Part shown: one piece after another, positions 1 to 11,399 of the stretch
How the letters are laid out: each line of letters begins with the position of its first letter
Numbering within the stretch: the first letter of the stretch is position 1
NCBI GenBank assembly: GCA_038503035.1
Contig: JAVSML010000048.1
Span: 62,001-126,000, forward strand
Direction: 5' to 3'
DNA from: Crocodylus rhombifer
Taxonomy: Eukaryota > Chordata > Crocodylia > Crocodylidae
Length of the DNA: 64,000 nucleotides
Made by a program: the position numbers and the translations under genes
The notes under the pieces: model-generated
Seen by the model: the letters and a program-made list of their open reading frames with translations, nothing else
Databases searched by the model: none
What the model was told of the DNA's origin: nothing

Positions 1-1134
1 GACCGTCTAGCAGTTGAGTAGCGTACGTGGGGACCTCCCGTTTAAGCTGCTCGCTTCTGGAATAGGTTGGAGGCGGGGAAGAAGATGGTGTCTCAGCGTT
101 TCCCCAAATCCTCCTGCGCAGATGCGCTGCCGGTCTGATGTTGCGCCTTAGCTACAGGGATGCAGATGATGAGAGTCCCCGTGGGACGATGTTGTGCCCC
201 TGGCTGAGAACCACAGGATGAGCCACTGTTGCCTAGACCTCCCAGCACCGAACCTGCTTACATCATTAGGCTTCACCAGAAGAGCCCTGCAAGGGCCTGG
301 CTGCATAAAGTTGCCTCCTCGGTGCTTATGCATCGGGGCTAGCTGAGCAAGGTTTCAGCATTAGGCGGGACACACCTACCCATCCTCTAGTTAACAGGGG
401 TTTTGAGTGCAGGCTTTGCAAGCCATCTGCCACTAGATGGAGGCCTGGTATAGCGAGTGAGAGCAGTGCGCTAGCACACACCTGTATTCAAAGGGGAACA
501 GACTGAAATTCTTTACCGCCACCCAGGGCCCGTCTTAACTGCAGTCAGGGGTGCAATCGTAGCCTGGGTAGATGCACTCAAGCTCACTTTGCTCTGACTT
601 GGGTACCAAGAGCAGTGAAGCCACAGCAGCCTGGGCATCCCAGTGCAGCACAGGGAGGCTCGTACCTGAAGTCTGCTACTGTGGTTTCACCAACCTGGGT
701 AGTGGAGCCGGCGAGATGAAAACCAGCCTGAGCCTGCTGATCTGTGCTACGATGATGCATCTGAGCGCAGTGTGGGCCTACCGCGCTCAATCCAGGACAG
801 GAGACTAGAGGTACGCCGAAGAGAAGACACAGGTTTCCTTTGCCAACCACAGGGGTAGGTTCCTGAAAGTTCCCCTGGTTGGCAAAACCGACAGGGCTGG
901 GGGGTGAGGGGCACCAGCGAGGCTGTGGGGGCTGTTGGGGAGGCAGGGGAAGGAGTGAGAGGCAAGAGCAGGGCCGGGGGGGCTGTGCCAACTGTACACC
1001 CCCCTTCTCTGAAGCGTGTATACTCAAAACCATGGCTGGCAAAACTGTGGTTGGTGAGGGAAGCCTGTACTAACTCCATCCTAGAGAGAGGTAGTCCTAG
1101 CCCCCCCTCACCTGACCTTTGCAAAGGCTTTGCA
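1..1134. other. intergenic, no gene seen
   Basis: No gene or recognisable repeat seen. The open frames here overlap on both strands in GC-rich DNA, have no splice-site context and look like chance. Confidence 0.5.
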
Positions 1135-1142
1135 CTACTTCG

Positions 1143-2070
1143 TAGGCCTGTGCGGAGCAACAAGTATTCACTTCGGATTCAGATTCGGCTGATTCGGAGG
1201 ACAGCGATACAATTCAGAGATTCAAATCACTGTCCTGATTCAATTCAGCTGAATCGGATCCAAAAGATTCAACGCTGCTTCGGGGATTCGGCCATAGACT
1301 AAACAGGCAGCTGACACAGCTGCCTCCAGCTGGTAAGTCTGTTGGGGGTGGGGTTGGGGGAGGGCGGGATCGGGGCTGGGACAAGCTGCCCAGCGGGGGT
1401 GCGGCAGCGCCGAGTGGGGGCTATACCCTGCCACTGCTTGCCCGGCTGAGTGTGCGTTGTGTGGGGGGGGGCGCGGATGAGGATGCGGCTCATTCCAGGT
1501 GGAAGGGGGCAAGCGGCAGCAGGGCATGGCCCCCGCTCCCAGCGCGGCTGCACCCGCATACTGTGCCCCCTCCCCGTGCCAGTTGGGCACCCGTCCTTCC
1601 ATGCTAGCTGGCAAGCAGCGGCAGGACAGACTCCCCACTCCCAGCACTGATGCAGGTGCGGCTGCGCTGGGAGAGGGGGCTGTACCCTGCTGCTGCTTGC
1701 CCCCTCTGCCTGGGGTGAGCCGCACCTGCATTGTGCCCCCCCCCCCAAAACAGCTGGACAAGCAGCAGCAGGGCAGAGTCCCCACTCGCAGCACCGCCAC
1801 ACCCATATCCTGTGCCCCCCCGGCTGAGCAGCCTGTCCCAGCCTCAGTCCATCCCTCCCCCAACACCAACAGACGGAGCAGCTGGAGGCAGCCGTGTCAG
1901 CTGCCTGTTTAGTCTATGGCCGAATCTTTTCTGAATTGAGTCGGATGCCTCGAATCGATTCAAAGCTTCTAATTGGTCTCCCAATTCAGTTTGGATTTGG
2001 AGATTCGGTCCCCGAATCGGGTCGAATCTCCTCTGAAATGACTCGGCTACCGAAGCTTTGCATGGCCCTA
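1143..2070. mobile_element. 928-bp foldback hAT-like DNA element with 8-bp TSD
   Basis: The element is flanked by a perfect 8-bp direct repeat, CTACTTCG, at 1135-1142 and 2071-2078. Its ends are inverted (TAGGCCTGTGC at the left; TAGGGCCATGC read from the right on the other strand). Almost the whole element is an imperfect palindrome centred near 1605. The outer arms (about 1160-1340 and 1862-2060) are rich in GATTCGG/CGAATC words. The inner arms are GC-rich and share the word CAGCAGGGCA and relatives. An 8-bp duplication with TAG-starting ends fits the hAT superfamily. No transposase is encoded; long open frames inside run on both strands and are by-products of the palindrome. It is a non-autonomous element. 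Confidence 0.8.
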
Positions 2071-4239
2071 CTACTTCGGATAATTACAGCAAGCCAAGAG
2101 GACTGGGTTTTAGCAGAAGGCAAGATTAAGGAGAATTAACACCGCAGGATTTTCAGTGCGGGTTTGATTTCAACTGGCCATGCAGTTTCATCAAACAAAC
2201 CTCGTGCTGAGGAATACAGATAGCTCGGAGGGATGGAAGCACCTAGGTCAGGCAGTTCGAGCCGTTAACAACTTAAAGCCTGGCAAGCGATTCACGAGGA
2301 ATCATTCACCCAGCAAAGGCAAGGCTGTTTCCTTTTTCCTTTGTGAACTACCAGGCGGTAGACCTGATGTTTGTGCAGTTGTTCACTCTGTGCAGTTGGC
2401 TACTGAATCATCCGTGCACCAGAAGGTGCAACATCCAATTGATTTCAGAATCGGTGCGACCTGTTGGCTGGCGTGCCGGTGGCCGGTTACCAGCCTCAAG
2501 CTGCTGTTGCTGCTTCTTCCCCAGTGACTGAAATCCACGCGAAGCAAGGAGCTGGGTCTCGAACATTGCAAACGGTCAGACTGGATTGAATTCTTCAGGG
2601 GGAAAAAAAGGCTGAGTAAGCATTACAGTTGTGGGTTGAAACCATCACCCCAACCCAACATTCGAAGTTAAGATCCAGAGCAGAGGGTTTGCAACTTCCA
2701 CTGAGATCCAGTCGAATGTGAGCTCCTAAAATCGTGGGGGGGGGGGATCCCCGCTCCAAGCAAGACTCTGGGCCTGTTCCCCACATAGCAAGTCGTCTGT
2801 CATATGTCATCTTTTCAAGTGCTTCAGCAATCACGTTCAGATGAAGGCCTTCATCCTGAACCGCTGCCTTCCCAGAGCCTCTACAAGCAGCATGGCAGTG
2901 CTGGGCTATCCGTGGTGTGCAACAACCACGGTGCTCGAGCAAGCATCGGGCAGGAGTTAATGTGTGAGCTGCAGTCAGAGCGAGAGCTGCCGGTAAAAGA
3001 TTCCTAATCCCGTCCCATGCAGTTAATATCAAACAGCCCGTGGATGTTGCACAGCCATGCCTTTGTTTCATCTGTCCCCTGTCATGCACAACAGGTTAAT
3101 GGCCTGTGCTAATATAATTAACAAAGGTAAGTCACCTGGCATGGGCATAAGTCAGGTCAAAACAGTTTTTCTTTCATGTGAAATGTTAGTAACAAGTACG
3201 TGAGCTACTTGCTCAACACCCTAGAAGCAGGCATCGCCGCTCTGGATGGGACCCGGGGGGCCGTCGGGACTTGGAGACAGGGTCCAGTAAGGACTGTTTC
3301 GGAGGGAGGTGCAAGCAATCTGTAGCAGGCAGATGTGGGATAGCCCAAGATCATCCTCTTAGCCCCCCATGGAGACTGGCTCACCTCCTCATGCAGAAGG
3401 AGCAGCGTCCCTTCTACGTCGCGTTTTTGGAGTCATCTGGTAGAAGAGCTCGGCCTATTCCCGACACTCCCGTACACAGTCAGTACCTTTCCTCTCATTC
3501 AAACACCCATTGCTCTGACAAGTCACCAATAACCAATAACACCTCTGTTTTCCAGACAACCTTTGGAAAAAAAATCAGGTTCAAATTCCCACCAGAGGAT
3601 CTGGGTAGCTGTGTTTCCAATTCACAGACGTGCCCGGGGTCTCATGCTGGCTGATGTGCTACCTGAACCCCCGGCTTCTGCTGGCACGTCCAATACAACC
3701 GTGGGAAGCGCTGCCCTGAAACAGATGGTGTTTTTGGTCCGGGAGGTAATCACTCCCGAGCGCTCCCGCTGATGGATTCCAAGATTTCAGGGATACGAAG
3801 CCAGACCCCACTGATCTGGGAAGGGAAAAAAGTCAAGTAAAGGAGCCCCTGGTCTCTGGTTAGTCAAGCCATCAGCTGTCATCGGCTCAGCAGTCACGCC
3901 TAGAGCACAGCACTGGTAAGGGGCCATAACGATATTACCTGCCAGGGCAGGGGCTGCAGACACAGCTACTGCCCTAGTCTCTCTTACTATCTTCCCTTGC
4001 CAAAACGTAAGGGGAGGTGTGTTAGCTTCACCACTTGCAGTGGGATGTTGGGCTGCCTCGTGGCTCTGGGATACAGGAGGGCCCGGAGCAGAGGTTTTCT
4101 GGGCCAGCGGGTGCTCCTCCCAGCCCCAGCGGATCGTGACCAAACCATGGTTACGTGCCCTCCGCCGCCAGAGGCCTGGTCCTCCCATTGTAGAGCCCCC
4201 AACACTGACGGGCAGATGCGGTCACTCGGTGACGGCGTG

Positions 4240-4700
4240 GTTTCACGGCAGCAATTGCACGAGGCCGACCGGCCTGCACAAGACCTGCAGAGGCAGATTC
4301 CTCCTGTCCCTGCGAACCAACTCGCCGGGCAGGTCTTTGCTGCGGCAAGTCGCTCCTGGCCCGCTCCCCGCGCGCTGCCTCCCGAAGCAAAAGCAACGCA
4401 GCGCCGGGCCTTGCCCCAGCGAGCCTCCCAGGTTTGTGCGCCACGGCAGCTGCATCACGGGTGCTGGGAGGTAGCACCCATGGAGCAGAGGCGTCCCCGC
4501 CGCGGCGCTCCTGCGCCGGTTTAGACATGCCCACTCAGTCCCTGCACGTGGGGAAGGGGGATGACGGGGAGCCCCAGCCGTGTGCTACGTGCTCAGGCTC
4601 CAGGGCCGAGACTCTGTGATCCTTTGGCACAAAAACGACGTTTTGGTGCCCGCGGCGCTAGAGAAAGCCTTGAAATGAGAGGGAAAAGAGGTCGTGCTGA
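4240..4700. promoter_or_regulatory. CpG-rich patch, possible CpG island
   Basis: By eye the segment has many CG dinucleotides (for example CCGCGCGCTGCC and CGCAGCGCCGGG) compared with the CG-poor flanks. CpG-dense patches often mark promoters in vertebrates, but no transcript start or exon can be pinned here. It may be only a GC-rich stretch. Confidence 0.25.
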
Positions 4701-6264
4701 AAAGCTGTGTGTTGTGAGCTCTGACTCCAGCGGCCAGGAAAGGGCAATGCGGCAGGTCCCCCGCTGCCCCATCCTCCCCGTTCTGCTGGGCTTGGCTGCT
4801 CCTGAGACGTGCCTCGACATGCATTTGTACGGAGAGCAATTCAGCCGGTGCCTTGACGACGCCAGGCAAGACTTGCGTCACCCTGGGTTGCTGTTCTTGG
4901 CCCACATCCTGCAAGCAGATGTGCCAGCGTGGCCCCTAGCCCCTAGCCCCCCTTCCAGTCCCTGCACAGGCCCCGCTTGCCAGGCCAGGCCCCCCACACC
5001 TCCAGGAGCTTTGAGCAGTTTATTTCCCCTTTTGCAGAGTCATATTTCGGAAAAATTAAAAAAAAAGTGTTGAATCTTGTAACCAACCACTGCCTGTCAA
5101 ACCCCGGTCCGGACCTGGCTTGCTTTTCACGTCGCTGCCGCAGAATGAAAGCAGGTAAGAAAATGCACATGAGAAATCATTGCCAAGGCATATTTTAGGT
5201 TATAAAGGTCTGACTGGAAATATTTCTGTTCAGTCCTAAGCAGTTACATGACCACAGTGCCGTTCCCCCAGACGTGTGCTCAAGCCTCGACGCCGTAGGC
5301 TGGGATTTTCAAAAGGGGGCCAAGAGTTGAGTCCCAGTGCCTGGATTTCACTGTTTACAGCCCCGGCTCCCATTCAAATCAAGTAGGCACCTTGACACCT
5401 GTAAGGACCTGGGTCCTTATCTTCTTAAATCCATTAGAAAAATCCAGCCCCGTGATCTGTCTGTCTGGCTAGCTGACCTCTTGGCTCGAATGGGACTACC
5501 TGTGCCAAGACAGCAAGCGCTGGCCCTAACGGCTGCACAGTCGTAAACTCTGGGTCTGATTCTCCGCACATTCACGCAGCCGATTTAAGTTAACGCGTGC
5601 GAGCGAGCCTAATCCAGGAGTCATCCTAAAATCATTTGTATGCACGCGTTTAGGGCAGGGCAGGGCTTTCGAAGAGGGATGATGTACGATCCCTGCCAGA
5701 CTTCCACCTTCAGCGCTGCCCGGAGAGTTGAGTGGGCTAAGCTAAAGGGAGGTGTCCGCTGACATAGCCTGACCCCCGCAACAAGCCGCGAGGGAGTCGG
5801 TTACACCCAGACTTTCTGGAGAAGTAAATGAGGGAATCCAGCTGCTGATGCTGAGCACTACTTTTCTGGAGGGCATCTAACACTCAGCAGCTGTCGGACC
5901 TCAGTCTGTCGAGCCCTTGGCCAAGCAAATGAGTTCCCGCCCGTGGCAAAACCACCAGGGTTAAGAAACCGTTTTCACGTTTCCCCCTGTCCCCAGCTCA
6001 ATCAGAGCCAGAGGCAGCTCCCCCCCCGTCATTTGGGGGGGAAGCTGGTTTCTGCTCAAAGCAGGGGAACAAAAACTGGACGCATGCACAACCGCGCACG
6101 GAAACACTCGCAGGCTCAGTTAAGCTATGCAGGGCTAACGGCTGGCCGGGAAGTCCGCGGTCCAGGCACTGGGCCCGTTGCTGTTTTCCTTTACTGCTAA
6201 TCCCATTTGGTTACGGTTTTCCACGCACACAGGAATGCTGATTCATTGCATTCAGTCTGACGGG

Positions 6265-6404
6265 TATAAATACAGAAGCGCAAGGGGGGGTTCACCAGCT
6301 TTCTTCAAAAAGGCACGAGAGAAACATCAGACGCTTTCAAGAAGACGCAAAAGAAACGTTCAGAGGTTCACCCGCTCAGCAAGGCAGAGAGGGCTGTGGC
6401 GGAG
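6265..6404 (+). promoter_or_regulatory. possible TATA box and short first exon
   Basis: TATAAATA at 6265-6272 is followed about 130 bases later by a good donor, GGCGGAG|GTAAGG, with the exon side ending at 6404. This spacing could make a TATA-driven non-coding first exon of about 110 bases. Nothing ties it to a particular gene; the nearest + strand coding exon starts 7 kb downstream. A chance arrangement is quite possible. Confidence 0.15.
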
Positions 6405-6849
6405 GTAAGGTACAGAAGAGCCTTTCCATAAAGGTGATTAGGGAAATATCTTTTCCTAGCAACGTTTCAGTCAATAAAAGAGAAGGGAAAGATAGAGAAT
6501 ATCAGTGGTCTATACTGGGGTTACATACCTCTTTCCATGTTCCTGGATTTGAATGCAATTTTATGACCACTGAATCAGAGTTTTGTAATAAATAACATAC
6601 TGTGCTTCAAGATATTTAAGAAGCAATAGTTATTTTTAGAGTATTAAAGCTCTACCAGGGAGAGGGAGGGGAGCATGGCAACGGCAAAGACTCCACAAAT
6701 TGATGTAGTACAATACTGTTTAGAGGCCTGGCCTGGTACCCGATTCCTACAAGCGCTCTCTGTTTGGAGAGCAGTCGCACTGAAAGCAATGGGCCTGCTC
6801 ACACAACAAGCTGCTGAATCGGGCAGAGAAATGGGATTTACAGAGAAAG

Positions 6850-7090
6850 CCTGAAATAACTAGGATTATTTAATCTGGAGACGAAAAGGGTGAGGTGGGT
6901 TGATAACCACCCTTCGGGTATTTGAAATCCGTTGCGGAGAGGACAGGGATATTACACTGTCTGTGCCTGCAGAGGACAGGATAAGGAGCAATGGTCTTAA
7001 ATTGCAGCAAGGGAAATGTAGAGGGGATTATTAGAAAGCACTCTCATTGCGGGGTGGGGTGGGGAGATGTCATTAGCCATGTTTGTCTGA
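6850..7090 (+). mobile_element. CR1-type LINE fragment
   Basis: The stretch from GGATTATTTAATCTGGAG through GGAGCAATGGTCTTAAATTG to the GGGATTATTAGAAAG area reads like the decayed C-terminal part of CR1 ORF2 in forward orientation. The order (LFNL, a KR-rich patch, the DNHPSGI block, then the GNNGLKL equivalent) matches the better-preserved CR1 copies at 37.2-38.1 kb and 54.5-55.2 kb. Stop codons interrupt it. It is a dead, truncated fragment. Confidence 0.55.
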
Positions 7091-7108
7091 AGTCAGGTAG
7101 GAGGCAGA

Positions 7109-7344
7109 GGGTACGTCTACATGAGATGCTAACTGCAGAGTAGCTTAATAACACTGCGCAGTAGCGTGCGGCGCAGGAACGGTGCCAATACGCTCCTGAG
7201 CAGTAGCATCAGGCTACTGCGCAATACGTGTCACTAAAAACCCGTGCACTGGCGTTACTGCACATTCATTTAGTACTTGGCTAACCAGGGACTAAGCTTA
7301 ATGCGCGGTAACTACAGCACGTTAATGAACGTGGAGAGGTGCCC
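7109..7344. mobile_element. short inverted-repeat element (hAT/MITE-like)
   Basis: The left end reads GGGTACGTCTACAT. The right end, on the other strand, reads GGGCACCTCTCCACGTT. The interior repeats GCAGTA/TACTGCGCA-type words and has no coding capacity. Elements with GTCTACAC-like ends are common non-autonomous DNA transposons in reptiles, from memory. No clear target duplication is visible, so the exact ends are approximate. Confidence 0.45.
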
Positions 7345-7398
7345 AGAATGAAGCTGCAGTTGCTTACGAAAGATTATGCATCTCTGATTCAGTTAGTC

Positions 7399-7873
7399 CA
7401 GCGGTCTCCAAACTTTAAGTAGGAGAGCGCCTTTGGCATTTAAAAGCAACCCAAAAGCTCCATGCACTGCCATCACCCCCCCCAGCAGGTAAGTCTGTGG
7501 GGAGGGAAGTGGGGGGCAGATCAAGAAAAAATTATTTGGGGGTGCGCCTCCTCAACAGGTAAGTCCCACCTGCCTGGGCCCCACTCAACTTACCCCTGCG
7601 CCTGCCTCTGCGGCACTGTCCCTCATTGCGGGGGCCTCGATCCAGCCCTTGCCCCTTCCCTCCCCCACAGACTGACCTGCTGGGCCGGGGCACATGCATG
7701 CACGCGGGCACTCAGCTCCCACCCCAGCCTCGGATCGACTCCAAGAGGCTCCGAGATCTCCCGGTGGATCGAGATCCACGGGTTGGTGATGCATTAGTCT
7801 GTAAGGCGTAACTTTGCATTGAGGGTGGTGGAGGGGCCGCTGGGAAACAGAGTCCGGGCTTTGCCCACCCCTG
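7399..7873. mobile_element. hAT-like non-autonomous element
   Basis: The left end is CAGCGGTCTCCAAACTTT. The right end, read on the other strand, is CAGGGGTGGGCAAAGCC. Both share the CAGNGGT...CAAA pattern typical of hAT ends. The interior is GC-rich and includes a GGATCGAGATCCACGGGTTG stretch. The flanks (AGTTAGTC and GTTGAGAC) resemble each other only roughly. Open frames inside lack support. Confidence 0.4.
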
Positions 7874-9640
7874 GTTGAGACTAACCTTTGAAGATTGAAT
7901 CATTTCAGCCTCAGGATTTGTGACTGTCTGTACTGAGCCCCGAGGTCCCCTCCAGCCCTACACTTCTGATCCTGAGACGGGGTCCTGAAAAGCAGTGGGG
8001 GCAGCAGCAAGAGTTTGACAAACCATATCTATTAGCGGGAAACTGTCTAGAATTGATTGTCCAGAAATGCTCTTCTGACTCCTCACCTGGAGATACAATT
8101 CCAGAATACACTCATGTATTTAGGAGGAGACAATTCGGAAATAGATGATATCGAATTGCTAGTCCAGTCAACAGGGCCTAAGTCAAAGATTCATTCTCCA
8201 AATGCCCTTGCCTTCCAGATCTAGTGTCCTCTGTCAACCTTTCAAAATAAAACTTACATAATTTATATATCAATATATTTCATCCATATAGCACATGTAA
8301 GGAGTTGCTTTTTTCTCCCTCTGATTTAAGAAATAAGTCCTCTGTCTGTATAGGGGGTGGAAAACAAAAGCACATTTAAGATCTATGCCAGATGCTGTTT
8401 TCCCCTCAAATATTTCTACTTTATCTAACAGATGTTATGTCAAAAACATTATGCTAATCACAGCCTGCCTTCAATGGTGAACAGCGTTTTGACACAAGGT
8501 GAAAAGAGCAGGAATAAATCTAGTAAAAGCTTGCTTAAAATCTGATACGGTTTAACTTTGCTCTCCTGCATCCACTGCCACTCAGGACAGTCTCGTGGAC
8601 GTCACTGGGACTCGCACGTGTGCACAAGGGCTTTTCTGCTGTGTGGGGCCCACACAGATTACTACCCATCATTTCACTCCTGGGGGGAAGGCCAAATGAA
8701 TCCTGGCTACTGGTAGTAATCGGGCATGGACACACACCTACATCTGGAGCCGTTTCAGAGGGGAATGTTTCCAAGGGGCAGTTGTGGTTATGTCCTAATC
8801 GGTATGATGGGACAAGCGGGGAAGGAAATGCATCGTTCCTAGTTTGTCCGCACCAAACAACTAGAAGTACCAGATGCTGCCCTTTTGAAGCGGCTCCAGA
8901 TAGATGTATGTGTGCCTCCACCGATAAGAGGAAGGGAAAGTTTGCGGAGGAATTGCATGGCAGCCCTGTTTGAAGAGGCACCATACGAGGAAGAATAGAC
9001 AAGGAGCCCTGGATTCACACCAGCCACATTTCTTCATCAGCCACCAGCCCACGGCTGTACGTAAGTACGGCAAGTTCACTGGCACAGTCAATGCAGAGGG
9101 GCTAATTCATCCGTACCTTTTCACTCATCTGCGCTTCATGGGACTATGAAGATGAGGCAAGAGCTTTTGAGTGACAATTTACAAAGCTAGCTGCTCTCTG
9201 CGGCAGATGTTGTCTGCTTTGAAAAGATCATTTGCAGGTTTAGTGGGACACAAGATGGGTTTAGGGCCATCTGCTTGGACTTCAGTCCTCCCCGAATAAC
9301 AATACAAAAGTTCAGAAGAAGAAACTCCTGCAGAAATGAAGCTTGGCATGAATGCTACTCCTCACGGCATCCAAAGCAAATCTGAAGCCTCCCCGCTGGC
9401 GGTCTACTCCACTATCTACAGAACGACGCCAGCATTTGTCTCCTGCAAGCAGAAGGAAAGTGAAGTTTGCTGCTTAGTGGGGAGGGACTAGATAATACGA
9501 ACCCGGGGTCATATAAATGCACTTGTAGTTCTCCTCTATCCAATCCTGAGACAAAGCAGTTCAGACACGAGCCTCAAGATCCTCCTCCAAGTGGAGACAC
9601 TAGCTCCCCCGAGTGCATATTTGCTTAATATAGTGAGGGA
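7874..9640. other. intergenic, no gene seen
   Basis: No exon-like open frame with splice sites and no clear repeat boundary was found. Frames at 8535-9091 overlap on both strands and are taken as chance. Confidence 0.4.
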
Positions 9641-10050
9641 CAGGGACCCTGTTTTTCTCCGATCAAAAAAAAAAAGTCCCCAATTTTCAGATTTTAGAAA
9701 AACAAACAAACCCCCAAATCCACATTTTTCCATGATTAAAATGAAACACCACCAATATATAGATGTACACATTAGTGGTGTTTCAATCAATACATTATAG
9801 GTTCATAGTTTCTAGAGTCGGAAGGGACCTGAGCAGATCATCGAGTCCGACCCCCTGCCATGGCAGGAAAGAGCACTGGGGTCAAACAACCCCGGCAAGG
9901 TGTCTATCTGGCCTCCTTTTGAAGACTAATTAGTGGCATTTCATTTTAATCATGGAAAAAAATAAAATGTGGATTTTGGGTTACTTTTTTAAATCCCAGA
10001 ATTGGGGATTTTTTTTTTTTATTTTAAATCAGAGAAAACCAGGATCCCTG
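9641..10050. mobile_element. inverted-repeat element carrying a nested CR1 insertion
   Basis: A left arm (about 9641-9742, starting CAGGGACCCTG) and a right arm (about 9943-10050, ending CAGGATCCCTG) are inverted copies of each other over roughly 100 bases, including TTTCCATGATTAAAATGAAA against its complement near 9935-9955. Flanks GTGAGGGA and GCAATGGA agree at 5 of 8 positions, so may be a decayed 8-bp duplication. CAGGG ends fit hAT-like elements. A CR1 tail sits between the arms. ATTAGTGG followed by TTTCA occurs on both sides of that CR1, suggesting the duplication made when it inserted. Confidence 0.65.
9797..9925 (-). mobile_element. CR1 LINE 3' tail
   Basis: Read on the - strand this is a CR1 3' end: a block equivalent to GGGGTCGGACT, then AGGTCCCTTCCGACTCTAG and AACTATGAACCTA at the terminus. 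The same tail type recurs at 55190-55222 in forward orientation. It is 5'-truncated to about 130 bases and inserted into the element at 9641-10050. Confidence 0.75.
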
Positions 10051-10379
10051 GCAATGGAGAACAGACTAAAAGGATGGCTCTGTCTCTTGCTGAGCGTGTC
10101 GGCACGCTGTTCAACACACGTTCTGTGGCATTTCCAGACTGGGTTTCTTGTCTGCTAAAACAGTATTTTCTTGCCCTCCCTGCTTGCGCTTGCCCCTCCC
10201 AGAGTGCAGAAGAGGTTTGCTAATTTGGGGGCTGGAAACCTCCCCGCGTGGTTTGACCCCACTGAGCATCACCATGACGGTGCTGAGGTTTCCGGTAAAA
10301 TGAGCTCTTCTTTCCAGCGCGCGGGGAGGGCTCTGGGCACTTGGCAGGGCCTGGACTTCTCCAGACAACAGCGTAGCGA

Positions 10380-11230
10380 GTGGCGCTAGTCTTGGAGTCA
10401 AAGGCCGTGCGACATAAATGGCACGAGAGGTGCTGTGCTGGGGCAGGTCTCAGGAAAGTGCGTGTTACGGGTCTGAGACGGCGCGTGGGTGCTTTACTTC
10501 ATGCTACAGCAACCTGCGGAGGTTCCCCCTGGTTCAGTGCCCGCTGCGCCTGCCGCCAGCACGGCCGGCCCGTTCAGATCCCAGTTGCCAGCAGCTCTCT
10601 GGATGCCTCGCCCCGCGAGTTACTCGCTGACGTGAAGATGGGGATCACATCTTAAAAGCTGCGATGGAAGTAACCGCGAAGTGCCTGCCGGCACCCTGGA
10701 GTCCCCGACGGGGGGACAACCAAAGGAGGGCTGACAACCGCCTCAACGTCCCCGGTGCCTGTACAGCCGCGAGGAGCACCGGGGCCTCTCTCTAGCAGAT
10801 GTGCCCTTGAGGGGCCCGAGGTTGCCAGCATCAATCAGTGCAGCCTCCAGGCTCTGGAAATACCCCGGGGCGATGCCGCCTGGCCCTGGCAGCCAGGAAG
10901 CGTAACTCCTTCCCCTGCATTTCCTACCCCGAGAATCAAACCAACCTCCTGCGAACGCGCGGAGGAATTCGATACGGCGCACATCTGGCCGCACCCCGGC
11001 TGTGGCTCGGGGACGTGGACGTGGCACCGCATTTCCACTTTGCCCTTGGAAAAATGTCAACACGTCAGCCCGTTCCCAAAGCCGGAGCGATGTGCTGTAG
11101 GGGCTGCTCTGCCGGTAATGCAATTGTCCTGCCTCGCTGACTCTGTTCTGTCCTTTCAGAGACACGGGGCATTTATCAAATTAGGATTTGCAGGAAGGGG
11201 AAGGGATCCAGCAGGCTATATTTAGCAGCA
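10380..11230 (+). promoter_or_regulatory. CpG-rich region ending in a TATA-like site
   Basis: GC- and CpG-rich DNA (for example GCGAACGCGCGGAGG near 10950) runs up to a TATATTTA at 11217-11224. A donor site follows at 11399/11400 (GACGTTCAG|GTAAGG). The layout fits a promoter for the unrecognised + strand gene whose coding exon begins 2 kb downstream. This is inference from position and signal shape only. Confidence 0.3.
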
Positions 11231-11244
11231 GCAACAACAAAAAA

Positions 11245-11399
11245 AAAAAAGCAGCAGAATCAGCTGACTGGAAGCAGTAAGCCTGATGCACGGTCTAGTG
11301 TTAGACAGCTCGTCTTCTCTCCGGGAAGCGAGGAGGGTGCAGGACTCGGGAACCGCGGAGTAGAAACACGCCCGGCTCCGAGAGGAGAGAGACGTTCAG
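11245..11399 (+). other. candidate 5' non-coding exon of the 332-residue gene
   Basis: The segment starts about 25-30 bases after a TATA-like TATATTTA and ends at a near-consensus donor, CAG|GTAAGG. The coding exon at 13427 lies two bases after an acceptor with a T-rich tract, so a spliced upstream exon must exist. This is the nearest good candidate; the donor at 6404 is the alternative. Start position is a guess. Confidence 0.3.

Larger units (their letters stand above)
2079..6849. other. intergenic, no gene seen; CpG-rich patch
   Basis: No gene could be supported. The stretch 4240-4700 is dense in CpG and GC and could be a small CpG island, but no conserved coding exon follows it. Near 5290-5430 the sequence resembles old amniote interspersed repeats (a GGATTTTCAAAAG word), without clear ends. 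Confidence 0.4.

Noticed and set aside
1240..1912. Cys/Pro/Ala-rich frames up to 209 codons
   Set aside because: They lie inside the foldback hAT-like element and mirror each other on the two strands because of the palindrome.
4000..5073. Overlapping open frames of 120-175 codons on both strands
   Set aside because: GC-rich, CpG-rich DNA gives long chance frames in several registers. No splice sites, repeats or domain-like features were seen.
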